Assembly: GCA_027489955.1 (NCBI GenBank)
Contig: JAIXYZ010000013.1
Coordinates: 496,001 to 560,000, forward strand
DNA from: Hyphomicrobiales bacterium
GTDB lineage: Bacteria > Pseudomonadota > Alphaproteobacteria > Rhizobiales > Beijerinckiaceae
Length of the DNA: 64,000 nucleotides
Direction: 5' to 3'
The notes beneath the pieces were generated by a model that was not told where the DNA came from, did no database searches, and was given only the letters and a program-made list of their open reading frames with translations. Shown here in pieces: positions 7,984 through 17,740 of the stretch. A program made the position numbers and the translations under genes. The first letter of the stretch is position 1. Each line of letters starts with the position of its first letter.

Positions 7984-10107
7984 TCACACGCTGCCCACCG
8001 TGCGCAGCCGCGCGCGGGAATGGATCTCGGCCTGGCTGATGACCGGGGTCTCGCGCCGGAACCGCTCGACGATCTGGCGCACGAAGGGCCGCGCATGGGC
8101 GGACGTGACGAGCACCGGGATTTCGCCCTGGCGCGCCGCGTCCTCGAAGCGCTCGCGGACCACCTGCACGAATTCGGTGAGCCGGGACGGCTGCATCGCC
8201 AGGTGACGGTCCTCCATCTGGCCGACGATGGATTCGGCAAACGCGGTCTCCCAGACGGGCGAGAGCGTGATGATGGGCAGGTGGCCCTGCGGCGCGGCAA
8301 ACTGCGAGCAGATCTGGCGGGCGAGGCGCTGCCGCACGTGCTCCACGATGTCGCGCGGGCTCTTGGTCGTGCCCACGATGTCGGCGATGCCCTCGATGAT
8401 GGTGCCGAGGTCGCGGATGGAGATGCGCTCGGCCAGCAGGAGCTGCAGCACGCGCTGGATGCCCGTGGTGGAGATCTGCGAGGGGACGATCTCCTTGAGC
8501 AGGTCGGCGTGCTCCTTGGGCAGTTCCTTGAGCAGCTTCTGCGTCTCCACGTGGGAGAGCAGCTCGGGCATGTTGCCCTTCACGATCTCCGTCAGGTGCG
8601 TGGAGACGACGGTCGCCGCGTCGACGACCGTGTAGCCGCGCAGCTGCGCCTCGTCGCGCAGCGAGGAATCGACCCAGGTCGCGGGCAGTCCGAATGTCGG
8701 CTCCAGCGTGTGCTGGCCGGGCAGCTGCACCTGGCCGCCGAGCGGGTCCATAGCCATGAACTGCGACGGGAAGACCTGGCCCGTGCCGGCCTCGATCTCC
8801 TTGATCTTGACGACATAGGTGTTGGCGTCGAGCTGGACGTTGTCGAGGATGCGCACGGACGGCACGACGAAGCCCATGTCGGCGGCGAATTGCCGGCGGA
8901 GCGCCTTGACCTGCTCGGTGAGACGGTCGGATCCGTCCGGCCCGTTGAGGAGCGGCAGCAGGCCGTAGCCGATCTCGATCTTGATCTCGTCGAGCTTGAG
9001 CACCTCGGAGATCGGCTCCTCGCGGACCGCCTCGGCCTGGGCGACCGTGCTGGCCTCGACCGCCACCTCCGACTTCTTCTTCATGTCCAGGCGGCGGGCG
9101 AGATAGGCCGCGCCGGCCGCAAGGCCCAGAAAGGGGATCATGGGGATGCCGGGCAGGATGGCGATGCCGGCCATCACGGCCGCCGACATGCCCAGCGCCT
9201 TCGGATATCCGGCGAGCTGCGCGCCCAGCGCCTTGTCCGCGGCGCCGGTCACGCCGGCCTTGGACACGAGCAGGCCGGCGGCCACCGAGACGATGAGGGC
9301 CGGAATCTGCGTGACGAGGCCGTCGCCCACCGTCAGCAGCGTGTAGGACCGCGCGGCGGCGGACAGGGACATGCCCTGCTGCGCCATGCCGATGATGATG
9401 CCGCCCACCACGTTGATGAAGGTGATGAGCAGGCCCGCGATCGCGTCCCCGCGCACGAACTTGGAGGCGCCGTCCATGGCGCCGTAGAAGGAAGCCTCGT
9501 CCTCCAGCCCCTTGCGGCGGGCCTTGGCCTGCTCCTCGTTGATGATGCCCGCCGAAAGGTCGGCGTCGATGGCCATCTGCTTGCCGGGCATCGCGTCGAG
9601 GGTGAAGCGCGCCGCGACCTCGGCGATGCGGCCGGAGCCCTTGGTGATGACGATGAAGTTCACGATGACCAGGATCGCGAACACGATCAGGCCGATCACG
9701 AAGTTGCCGCCCATCACGAAGGAGCCGAACGCCTCGATGACGTGGCCCGCAGCGGCGCCGCCGTTGTGCCCTTCCGACAGGATGAGCCGGGTGGAGGCGA
9801 GGTTCAGCGACAGCCGCAGCATCGTGGCGACGAGCAGCACGGTGGGAAACGACGAGAACTCCGTCGGCTTCTCGATGAACAGCGACGTCATCAGGATCAG
9901 CACGGACAGGATGATCGACACCGCCAGGAACAGGTCCAGGAGGACCGGCGGCAGCGGAAACACGAGCACCACCAGGATGCCCATCACCGCGATGGCGAGG
10001 AGCAGGTCCGTGCGCCGCGTCAGCGCCCCGAGGTCGCCCATCGTCGGCACGGCGAACGTGTTCTGGCGGGGCGCGATGGGAGCGGGCTGGGTGGCGAGGT
10101 CTGTCAT
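7984..10107 (-). CDS. flhA: Flagellar type III export gate protein FlhA
   Basis: FlhA forms the nonameric export gate of the flagellar type III secretion system. The 707-residue protein (ATG at 10107; a TTG at 10158 would add 17 residues) has an N-terminal membrane half with about eight helices, containing the conserved cytoplasmic FHIPEP loop region (NEEQAKARRKGLEDEASFYGAMDGASKFVRGD) typical of the family, and a large cytosolic C-terminal domain from about residue 340 that binds chaperone-substrate complexes. It is last in the minus-strand flagellar run after the sensor kinase gene and has its own CtrA-like box about 70 bases upstream. Confidence 0.96.
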   Translation of the reverse strand: MTDLATQPAPIAPRQNTFAVPTMGDLGALTRRTDLLLAIAVMGILVVLVFPLPPVLLDLFLAVSIILSVLILMTSLFIEKPTEFSSFPTVLLVATMLRLSLNLASTRLILSEGHNGGAAAGHVIEAFGSFVMGGNFVIGLIVFAILVIVNFIVITKGSGRIAEVAARFTLDAMPGKQMAIDADLSAGIINEEQAKARRKGLEDEASFYGAMDGASKFVRGDAIAGLLITFINVVGGIIIGMAQQGMSLSAAARSYTLLTVGDGLVTQIPALIVSVAAGLLVSKAGVTGAADKALGAQLAGYPKALGMSAAVMAGIAILPGIPMIPFLGLAAGAAYLARRLDMKKKSEVAVEASTVAQAEAVREEPISEVLKLDEIKIEIGYGLLPLLNGPDGSDRLTEQVKALRRQFAADMGFVVPSVRILDNVQLDANTYVVKIKEIEAGTGQVFPSQFMAMDPLGGQVQLPGQHTLEPTFGLPATWVDSSLRDEAQLRGYTVVDAATVVSTHLTEIVKGNMPELLSHVETQKLLKELPKEHADLLKEIVPSQISTTGIQRVLQLLLAERISIRDLGTIIEGIADIVGTTKSPRDIVEHVRQRLARQICSQFAAPQGHLPIITLSPVWETAFAESIVGQMEDRHLAMQPSRLTEFVQVVRERFEDAARQGEIPVLVTSAHARPFVRQIVERFRRETPVISQAEIHSRARLRTVGSV

Positions 10108-10176
10108 GGGATCCGGCGGAATCGAAGCGGCGGCGCGGGACGCACCGTCGCTCGGCAATTCTTGCCGGGTCTATGG

Positions 10177-10191
10177 TTAACGAGCCGTTAG
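10177..10191 (-). promoter_or_regulatory. CtrA-like box upstream of flhA
   Basis: TTAA (10177-10180), a 7-base spacer, then TTAG (10188-10191) matches the CtrA consensus TTAA-N7-TTAA at seven of eight positions. It lies 70 bases upstream of the flhA ATG and overlaps the stop codon of the sensor kinase gene, so flhA probably has its own CtrA-controlled promoter inside the flagellar run. Confidence 0.55.
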
Positions 10192-11984
10192 CTTTCGGCC
10201 GGTTCGGCCCGTCCGGGGCGGTCGACGCGGGCGAGGACGAGGGTGATCGCCGTGCCTTCGCCCGGCGCGCTTTCGATCTCCATCCGCCCGCCATTCTGCT
10301 CCGCGAAGCTGCGCGCCATGGCGAGGCCGAGGCCCGTGCCCTTGCCGGCCTGCTTGGTGGTGAAGAACGCTTCGCCCGCCCGCGCCAGCGTGTCGGCGTC
10401 CATGCCGGTCCCGGTATCCCGCACGGTCACGGCGACGAAGCCCTCCTCCTGCCCGTGCTGGGCGCTGACGGCGACCGTCCCGCCATCGGGCATGGCATCG
10501 CGCCCGTTGAGCACGAGGTTCACGAGCACGGTCTCGAGCTCCGCCGGATCGCCGGAGACGGCCGGAAGCCCGCTGGGAATGTCGATGGTGAGGCGGTAGC
10601 CCGAGCCCAGCGTGTGGCCCAGGAGCTCGGCCACGGCGCCTGCCGTCTCCTCGATGCGGCACTGGCCGCCGCCGCCCCCGTCCTGGCGCACGAAGTTCAG
10701 CATGCGGTTGGTCAGGCGCGCGCCCCGGTCGGCGGACTTCTCCATCAGCTCGGCGAACCGGCGGACCTCCGCGGGGTCCTCGGCCTTGCGCAGGATCGCA
10801 CGACTGCCCGCCATCACGGCGGCAAGGATGTTGCGGAAATCGTGCGCGACCCCGCCGACGATCTGGCCGAGGGCCTCGATCCGCTGGGAATGGCGCAGCC
10901 GCGCCTCCGCGTCGGCGCGGCGCTCCGCCTCCATCCTGGCTTCCGCCAGTGCGATGCGCTGCTCGCGCACGGCGGCCTCCGTCTGCCAGGTGAGCAGGAA
11001 CAGCAGAAGCGCGGCGATCCCGCAGGCCAGGCCGTAGCGCGTCACCTCCTGCAGCCAGGTGCTGCGCACCCCGCCCAGATCGAGGCCATAGGCGACGTAG
11101 GCCGGATAATTCTCCAGACGGCGCAGATGGTAGAGCCGCATGCGCCCGTCGATCGGCGAGGCGCTCTGGCCCACGGCCCGGCCCTCCGCCCCCTGGGCGC
11201 GGCTCAGGATCGGTGCTTTCAGCCGCGGCTCGCCCAGGCCCTCTGCGGCCAGGCGCGGGCTGCGGGCGAGGAACAGCCCGTCCTCGCGCACCAGCGCCAC
11301 GACGTCCCGCGGGGATTCCGCCACCGAGGCGTAGAAGTCCTCGAAATAGTTGGGCTTGAACGCAGCGACGATGATGCCGTTGAACGCATCGCTCCCCGTC
11401 GAGCGCCGGCGGCTGACGGTGAACACCGCATTGTTCTGCGGCTGCGCCCGGATGACCGACCCGAAATACGAGCCCTTGCGCCCATCCCGATGGACCTGGA
11501 AATAGTCCCGGCTGGCCACCGACAGCGTGCTGGCGGGGAAGAAGGCGCTGCCATTGGCGATGATGCCGTCCGGCCGCACCAGCAGCATGCCGCCCGAGGG
11601 CGCCGCGTGACGGCTGAGGGCGGCGAGGAAGTCGTGAACCTGGCGCGAGGCGCCGATCTCGTCCCAGTTCAGGTCGCGCACGAACTGGTCCACCGCCTCG
11701 AGCGTCGTCTCCTGCGTGTCGAACGAGCGCAGGGCATGCTCGTGCAGCATGTCGACCGTGCGGGACAGGCGCGCATCGGCTTCCGACAGGACGCTGCGCC
11801 AGCTCCACGCCGACACGGCGGCGAAGATCAGGATGGGGATGAGGATCGAGGCCCAGCGCAGCAGCCGGAAGCCCAGGCTGTTGTGCCTGTTGGCATCCGC
11901 ACCGACCGCACGCGTGTCCGCGACGCCGCCCGGGCCCGGGGCCGGATCGGAAGCCAGGTCTTTTCTGGGTAGCACACGCCGCAC
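10188..11984 (-). CDS. Membrane sensor histidine kinase with extracytoplasmic sensor domain
   Basis: 598 residues. Transmembrane helices at about 43-61 and 319-333 enclose a roughly 250-residue periplasmic domain with double-Cache-like features (SRDYFQVHRDG near 158, GSYFGSVIRAQPQNN near 171 and a second GIIVAAF unit). The cytoplasmic part has a HisKA domain with phospho-accepting H381 in GGVAHDFRN, then an HATPase domain with N-box NLVLNGRDAMPDGG, G1 DTGTGM and G2 GKGTGLGLAM. No receiver is attached. It sits between flbD and flhA in the flagellar run, a place where other Alphaproteobacteria also carry a kinase. The partner regulator is unknown; FlbD is a poor candidate because its receiver is degenerate. 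GTG start. Confidence 0.88.
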   Translation of the reverse strand: MRRVLPRKDLASDPAPGPGGVADTRAVGADANRHNSLGFRLLRWASILIPILIFAAVSAWSWRSVLSEADARLSRTVDMLHEHALRSFDTQETTLEAVDQFVRDLNWDEIGASRQVHDFLAALSRHAAPSGGMLLVRPDGIIANGSAFFPASTLSVASRDYFQVHRDGRKGSYFGSVIRAQPQNNAVFTVSRRRSTGSDAFNGIIVAAFKPNYFEDFYASVAESPRDVVALVREDGLFLARSPRLAAEGLGEPRLKAPILSRAQGAEGRAVGQSASPIDGRMRLYHLRRLENYPAYVAYGLDLGGVRSTWLQEVTRYGLACGIAALLLFLLTWQTEAAVREQRIALAEARMEAERRADAEARLRHSQRIEALGQIVGGVAHDFRNILAAVMAGSRAILRKAEDPAEVRRFAELMEKSADRGARLTNRMLNFVRQDGGGGGQCRIEETAGAVAELLGHTLGSGYRLTIDIPSGLPAVSGDPAELETVLVNLVLNGRDAMPDGGTVAVSAQHGQEEGFVAVTVRDTGTGMDADTLARAGEAFFTTKQAGKGTGLGLAMARSFAEQNGGRMEIESAPGEGTAITLVLARVDRPGRAEPAES

Positions 11985-12030
11985 CCCGTGTTTCTAGGGG
12001 ACGCTCCGCGTGAAGGCAATTTCGCCGCGC

Positions 12031-13386
<1,356 letters not shown>

Positions 13387-13424
13387 GGGTCTTATCCTTC
13401 TTCTTCAGTCCGCTCGCGGGCCGC

Positions 13425-13518
13425 TCAGCGCTCGGCCTTGATGATTTCGGTCCACAGGTCCGGCGGAGCCGGGCCGTCTGCCGGGCGCCTTCAGCGCTCG
13501 GCCTTGATGATTTCGGTC
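13425..13518. repeat. 28-base direct repeat: partial copy of the fliN 3' end
   Basis: Bases 13425-13452 and 13491-13518 are identical over 28 bases. The right copy is the real end of fliN (codons for TEIIKAER plus stop); the left copy is a duplicate 66 bases further downstream in the fliN-flbD gap, in which the same codons and TGA recur without a start. It looks like a short tandem segmental duplication covering the gene end. Confidence 0.9.
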
Positions 13519-13823
13519 ATGGTCACGCCGATCTTCTCCTCGACGAGGACGACCTCGCCGCGGGCGACCAGCCGGTTGTTGACGTAGATGTCGATCGCCT
13601 CGCCGACCTTGCGGTCGAGCTCGAGCACCGATCCGGGCCCGAGCTTCAGGAGGTCACCGACGGGCATCTTGGAATTGCCCAGCACCGCCGAGACGGTGAC
13701 CGGTACGTCGAAGAGCTGCTCCAGGTCGGAAACGGATCGCGTCTGGTTGACGTTGCCGGGATCGCCGGCGTCGAACGAGATGTCCGCTCCGAGATCGGGA
13801 AGGGCGAGGTCCTGGTCGTTCAT
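13491..13823 (-). CDS. fliN: Flagellar motor switch protein FliN
   Basis: FliN, with FliM and FliG, makes the C-ring that sets rotation direction and gathers export substrates. The 110-residue protein has a variable acidic N-terminus (1-30) and one SpoA/FliN domain from about residue 33, recognised by LFDVPVTVSAVLGNSKMP, LLKLGPGSVLELDRKVGE and VNNRLVARGEVVLVEEKIGV, close to the family consensus. It lies 18 bases downstream of fliH. The last 28 bases of the gene are duplicated 66 bases downstream (see repeat). Confidence 0.95.
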   Translation of the reverse strand: MNDQDLALPDLGADISFDAGDPGNVNQTRSVSDLEQLFDVPVTVSAVLGNSKMPVGDLLKLGPGSVLELDRKVGEAIDIYVNNRLVARGEVVLVEEKIGVTMTEIIKAER

Positions 13824-13841
13824 GGTCTTCTCCTCGGTCCT

Positions 13842-14444
13842 TTACCGGCGCGTGGCGGGATCGGCCGCCCAGGCCGACACCGCACGCTGGATCCTGTCGT
13901 CGATCGCGGCGCGGTCGCGGATCATCGCGCCCTCGGCCCATTCCAGCCGGACGTCGCCGGGCGGGATGTCCGGCTCGCCGATCACGATCATCTTGCCCTC
14001 GAAGCCGCGCTCCTGGGCCAGGCGGCCGAGCACCTTCTGGGTGTCCTCGACCAGCGCCTGGTTCACCCGCGCGGCCAGATGCGGCACGCCGGCCAGATGC
14101 TCGAAACATCCGCGGGCGGCGTCGGCGATGGGCGCGACAGGCGCACGGGCGATGGCCGCGCCGCCGATCTGGCGGGCGAAGGCGAGGGCGAATTCCACGG
14201 CGGCCATCTCGGCGGCGGCGCGGCTGGCGGCGGCGTCGGCCAGGAGGCCCTGCGCCAGGGTGGCGAGCCGCTCCAGCGCCGTCGTCATCCGCTCCTGCAG
14301 CGCCAGGTCCTGCGCCAGGCGGCCGTCCGCGAAGCCGCGCTCGTAGGCCGCGGCCTCCGCATGGGCGACCTCGCTTTCGGAAAAGCGCTTCGGGGCGCCT
14401 TCGCGGAAGTCCTGGCCGAATGTGAATTTCTGTGCGCTGACCAT
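13842..14444 (-). CDS. fliH: Flagellar assembly protein FliH
   Basis: FliH binds and restrains the FliI ATPase and tethers it to the C-ring. The 200-residue protein lies between fliG and fliN, the normal location. It begins with an aromatic-rich peptide (KFTFGQDF) followed by a charged, Ala-rich helical region (about 22-100, AAYERGFADGRLAQDLALQE) and a C-terminal globular half containing PHLAARVNQALVED and GEPDIPPGDVRLEWAEG, the typical FliH/YscL C-terminal pattern (GD-x-R-x-EW-x-x-G). Identity in this family is low; position and the C-terminal motif support the call. Confidence 0.88.
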   Translation of the reverse strand: MVSAQKFTFGQDFREGAPKRFSESEVAHAEAAAYERGFADGRLAQDLALQERMTTALERLATLAQGLLADAAASRAAAEMAAVEFALAFARQIGGAAIARAPVAPIADAARGCFEHLAGVPHLAARVNQALVEDTQKVLGRLAQERGFEGKMIVIGEPDIPPGDVRLEWAEGAMIRDRAAIDDRIQRAVSAWAADPATRR

Positions 14445-14460
14445 GCTTCACCCGCGCCCG

Positions 14461-15462
14461 TCAGTAGACGAGCTCGTCCTCCGACCGGTTCTTGCCGATG
14501 ACGATCTCGCCCTTGTCGGCCAGGTCCTTGGCGATCTGGACCATCCGGGTCTGCGCTTCGTCCACGTCCTTCATGCGCATCGGGCCCATCGAGGCCATGT
14601 CGTCCTGCAGGTTCTTGGCCGCGCGCTGGGACATGGCGCCCAGGAAGAAGTTCTTGACCGGCTCCGACGACCCCTTGAGCGCCTTGGACAGGACATCCTT
14701 GTCCACCGAGCGCATGAGCGTCTGGACGCTGCCGGGATCGAGCTTGGTGAGATCCTCGAAGGTGAACATGAGGGCGCGGATCTTCTTGGCGGCCTCGCGG
14801 TTCGTCTCGTCGAGCGCCGACAGGAAGCGGTGCTCGGTCTGGCGGTCGAAGGCGTTGAAGACCACCGCCATCATCTCGTGGCTGTCGCGGCGGGCGGTCA
14901 GCGACAGGTTGGCGATGAACTCGGTGCGCAGCGTCTCCTCGATGTGCTCCAGCGCCTCCTTCTGGATCGATTCCAGCCGGAGCATGCGGTTCACGACCTC
15001 GATGGCCACGTCGTCGGGGAAGATCGTCAGCACCTTGGCGGCGACTTCCGGCTTCACCTTCGAGAGCACGACGGCGACCGTCTGCGGGTACTCGTTCTTG
15101 AGGAAGGCGGCGAGCACGTCCGGGGCGACGTTGGACAGCTTCTGCCACATGTTGCGGCCGGACGGGCCGCGGATTTCCTGCATGATGGCGTCGGCCTGGG
15201 CCTTGGGCAGCAGGCGCGTCAGCAGCATCTCGGTGCGGTCGTAGGTGCCCATGACCGCGCCGGCATTGTTCATCTGCGAGGCGAAGTCGAGGAAGAGCTG
15301 CTCCACCACCTCGGCCTCGATCGTGCCGAGCTGCGACATGGCCAGGGAAACGACCTTGATCTCGTCCTCGTCCAGCAGCGCCCAGATGTCGGCGCCGTGC
15401 TCGACGCCGAGGGTGAGGAGGATGGTGGCGGCCTTCTGCGGGCCATTGAGCTTCTGTGCCAT
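14461..15462 (-). CDS. fliG: Flagellar motor switch protein FliG
   Basis: FliG is the rotor protein that interacts with the stator and links FliF to FliM/FliN. At 333 residues it is normal length. The N-terminal FliF-binding domain (MAQKLNGPQKAATILLTLG), the middle domain with the EHPQ-like motif LKNEYPQTVAVVLS near 147, the Gly-containing hinge, and the C-terminal armadillo domain with the torque helix region (RALMFTFEDLTKLDPGSVQ near 235) are all recognisable. It starts 3 bases after the fliF stop. Confidence 0.96.
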   Translation of the reverse strand: MAQKLNGPQKAATILLTLGVEHGADIWALLDEDEIKVVSLAMSQLGTIEAEVVEQLFLDFASQMNNAGAVMGTYDRTEMLLTRLLPKAQADAIMQEIRGPSGRNMWQKLSNVAPDVLAAFLKNEYPQTVAVVLSKVKPEVAAKVLTIFPDDVAIEVVNRMLRLESIQKEALEHIEETLRTEFIANLSLTARRDSHEMMAVVFNAFDRQTEHRFLSALDETNREAAKKIRALMFTFEDLTKLDPGSVQTLMRSVDKDVLSKALKGSSEPVKNFFLGAMSQRAAKNLQDDMASMGPMRMKDVDEAQTRMVQIAKDLADKGEIVIGKNRSEDELVY

Positions 15463-15465
15463 CGG

Positions 15466-17133
15466 TCAGGCCTGGTCGTGGATCCAGGTCCGCAGCACCG
15501 CCACGGTCTCCTGGGGATTGTTGCGGACCATCTCGCCCAGGCGCTCGACCGAGGCGGCTTTCACCTGGCCGTTGACCTTGACGAGCTCGAGCATGCGCTG
15601 GGCCTGGCTCTCGCGGGCGCGGATCGCGGCCTCTTCGTTGGCGAGTTCCTGCATGGCCTGGTTGTTCTGGGCGGCGATGGCGCCCGCCGTCGCGCCGCTG
15701 GCGGCCCCGCCGATCAGCGTGGCGGCCAGGAAGGGGCGGGCGGGGCTGTCGGGGGCGATGACGCGCTTGACGAGCGGGCGCACCACGGTGAGCAGCACGA
15801 TGACGCTGAGGATGCCGAGGATCGCCAGCTCCGCGCCGCGCAGCACGTCGTCCTTGGTGAAGGAGAAGAGCTGGGCGAAAAGCGAGGGCTCCTTGATCTC
15901 AGGGACCGGGGGCGGCTCGGCGAAGCGCAGGTTCACCACCTCGATCTGGTCGCCGCGGTTGCGGTCGAAGCCGATGGCGGAGCGCACGAGGGCGGCGATC
16001 CGGTCCAGCTCCTCCTGGGTGCGCGGCTGGTAGGTCTGCTCGCCGTTGGCGCCGCGGGAATAGATGCCGTCCACGAGCACGGCGACGGAAAGGCGCTTCA
16101 CCCGGCCGCCTTCGACCACCTCGGTGCGCGTGGTGCGGGAGATTTCGTAGTTGATGACCTCCTCGTTCTTGTTGGCGGCATCGCGCGCGGCGCCGGCCGG
16201 CTGCTGCGGGTTGGCCCCGGGCAGCTCGTTGCCGACGGTGACGCCGTTCTCGTTGCCGCCCGTGGTCGAGGTCTCGTTGCGGGTCTGCGTGGAGCGCACG
16301 ACCCGGCTTTCCGGATCGAAGCTCTCCGAGCGGCTCTCGATCCGGTTCATGTCGAGTTCCGCCGCGACCTGGACGCGCGTGCGGCCGGAGCCGACGATCC
16401 CGGCGACGATCTCCTCCACCTGCGTGCGCAGGCGGCGCTCGAAGCCCATCTGCTTGTCGTCCATCACCGCGGCGACGCCGCCATCGGCCTGGGTGCCGTC
16501 GGCCAGGAGGCGGCCGCGCTCATCGACGATGGAGATGCGCTCGGGCTTCAGGCCACTTACCGCGGTGGCCACCAGGTGGCGGATGGCGCGCACCTGGCCG
16601 GCATCGAGCTCGCCCGCCAGCTTCAGGACGATGGAGGCGCGCGCGCCGTCGCGGTCGCGCTCGAACAGGCGGCGCTCGGGGATGACGAGGTGGACGCGCG
16701 CCTGCTGGACGCGGCCGATGGCCTTGATCGTGCGGGCGAGCTCGCCCTCCAGCGCCCGCAGGTGATTGACGCCCTGGACGAAGGATGTGGCCGAGAAGGC
16801 ATCGCCCTTGTCGAAGATCTCGTAGCCGACACCGCCGCCGGAGGGCAGGCCCTTGCCGGCCATCTCCATGCGCAGCCGCGTGATGTCGGCGCGGGGCACC
16901 AGGATCGTCTGGCCCTCGTTGCGCAGCTCGTATTTCACGCCGCGGGAATCGAGGTCGCGGATGATCGTGTTGGAATCCTGGAAGGAGAGCTCGTTGTAGA
17001 GCATCCCCATCTCGGGCTGCGTCACGCGCATGATGACGAAGGCGAAGAAGCCGACCAGGGCGAACGTGACCGCGATCATCGCGCCCAGGCGGGACGGCCC
17101 CAACTTCCGCAGGAATTCCACCGCTTCGTTCAC
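15466..17133 (-). CDS. fliF: Flagellar MS-ring protein FliF
   Basis: FliF polymerises into the inner-membrane MS ring, the base of the flagellum. The 555-residue protein has transmembrane helices near 19-37 and 445-465. Between them lie the periplasmic YscJ/FliF domains (LYNELSFQDSNTIIRDLDSRG, PERRLFERDRDGARASIVL, ERISIVDERGRLLADG) and a Gly/Asn-rich insertion (TSTTGGNENGVTVGNELPG). The C-terminal tail ends in the FliG-binding peptide region (NNPQETVAVLRTWIHDQA). It is the first gene of fliF-G-H-N-flbD, with a CtrA-like box 77 bases upstream. Confidence 0.96.
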   Translation of the reverse strand: MNEAVEFLRKLGPSRLGAMIAVTFALVGFFAFVIMRVTQPEMGMLYNELSFQDSNTIIRDLDSRGVKYELRNEGQTILVPRADITRLRMEMAGKGLPSGGGVGYEIFDKGDAFSATSFVQGVNHLRALEGELARTIKAIGRVQQARVHLVIPERRLFERDRDGARASIVLKLAGELDAGQVRAIRHLVATAVSGLKPERISIVDERGRLLADGTQADGGVAAVMDDKQMGFERRLRTQVEEIVAGIVGSGRTRVQVAAELDMNRIESRSESFDPESRVVRSTQTRNETSTTGGNENGVTVGNELPGANPQQPAGAARDAANKNEEVINYEISRTTRTEVVEGGRVKRLSVAVLVDGIYSRGANGEQTYQPRTQEELDRIAALVRSAIGFDRNRGDQIEVVNLRFAEPPPVPEIKEPSLFAQLFSFTKDDVLRGAELAILGILSVIVLLTVVRPLVKRVIAPDSPARPFLAATLIGGAASGATAGAIAAQNNQAMQELANEEAAIRARESQAQRMLELVKVNGQVKAASVERLGEMVRNNPQETVAVLRTWIHDQA

Positions 17134-17209
17134 CGACAGGACACCACTCGCCCCGCTCCCCCCACGGGAGCACTAGGCAAGAATTTCCCGGCTTGTGGTG
17201 AATGAAGGG

Positions 17210-17224
17210 TTAACTTCTCTTAAC
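17210..17224 (-). promoter_or_regulatory. CtrA-like box upstream of fliF
   Basis: Two TTAA cores, 17210-17213 and 17220-17223 followed by C, separated by 6 bases, lie 77-91 bases upstream of the fliF ATG. The canonical CtrA spacer is 7, so this is a near-match. fliF promoters are direct CtrA targets in Caulobacter. Confidence 0.45.
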
Positions 17225-17288
17225 GACGCGGCTTTTTCCTGCCGAACGGTTCATGTTTCGTCACCTGGAAGGCGCGCAGAACGGCAAA

Positions 17289-17316
17289 GGGGAGCGCAGC
17301 AATGGCTGCGCTCCCC
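17289..17316 (-). terminator. Intrinsic terminator downstream of sciP
   Basis: A perfect 12-base-pair stem (GGGGAGCGCAGC at 17289-17300 with its complement at 17305-17316) with a 4-base loop lies 31 bases beyond the sciP stop. Read on the minus strand it is followed by a short TTT run. It isolates sciP from the fliF operon promoter. Confidence 0.8.
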
Positions 17317-17346
17317 TCGAAACCTGTCCCGCCGCGGAGCGGGGCG

Positions 17347-17622
17347 TTACTGGCGGTAGTGCTGGATTCGCGTCGTGCGCAGCCCGGCCAGGCCGTGCTG
17401 GTCGATGGAATGCTGCCAGCTGAGGAATTCCTCGACGGTCAGCGTATAGCGCTTGCAGGCGTCTTCGAGGCTCAGCAAGCCGCCGCGGACTGCGGCGACG
17501 ACCTCGGCCTTGCGGCGGATGACCCAACGGCGGGTGCTCGGCGGCGGCAGGTCCGCGATCGTCAGGGGGCTTCCGTCCGGCCCGATGACGTACTTGACCC
17601 TCGGGCGATGGGGATCGGTCAT
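17347..17622 (-). CDS. sciP: CtrA inhibitor SciP (DUF1153)
   Basis: SciP is a small helix-turn-helix protein that binds CtrA (and DNA) to block CtrA-activated transcription in the new cell cycle. The 91-residue product shows the family signature throughout: RPRVKYVIGPDGSPLTIADLPPP, then TRRWVIRRKAEVVAAVRGGL and the trihelical core LSLEDACKRYTLTVEEFLSWQ, ending in ALRTTR-like GLRTTRIQHYRQ. ATG at 17622 is used (ten codons inside a longer frame) because it matches the family start. Monocistronic: it has its own terminator and a CtrA-like box 58 bases upstream, as expected for a CtrA target. Confidence 0.93.
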   Translation of the reverse strand: MTDPHRPRVKYVIGPDGSPLTIADLPPPSTRRWVIRRKAEVVAAVRGGLLSLEDACKRYTLTVEEFLSWQHSIDQHGLAGLRTTRIQHYRQ

Positions 17623-17679
17623 GATTACGCTCACACAAACTCTACTGACCAACGTTCCCCAGAGGTTAGAGCCCGGCGC

Positions 17680-17694
17680 TTAAGAATTGCCTAA
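17680..17694 (-). promoter_or_regulatory. CtrA-like box upstream of sciP
   Basis: Read on the minus strand the bases are TTAG, a 7-base spacer, then TTAAG. This matches the TTAA-N7-TTAA consensus at seven of eight core positions and lies 58-72 bases upstream of the sciP ATG. sciP is CtrA-activated in Caulobacter. Confidence 0.55.
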
Positions 17695-17740
17695 GCGCAG
17701 CCGGTCATTTGATTCGTGCGGTTTCGAGCGTTCCTTCCGG

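Noticed and set aside
8020-10191. 723-codon open frame on the plus strand
   Set aside because: Exactly antisense to flhA; composition (His/Asp/Gln-rich) is a mirror of high-GC third positions, no family character.
14422-17205. 927-codon open frame on the plus strand
   Set aside because: Antisense to fliG and fliF; typical long shadow frame of high-GC DNA.
17261-17638. Alternative frame over sciP
   Set aside because: SciP family signature is unambiguous in the other frame.
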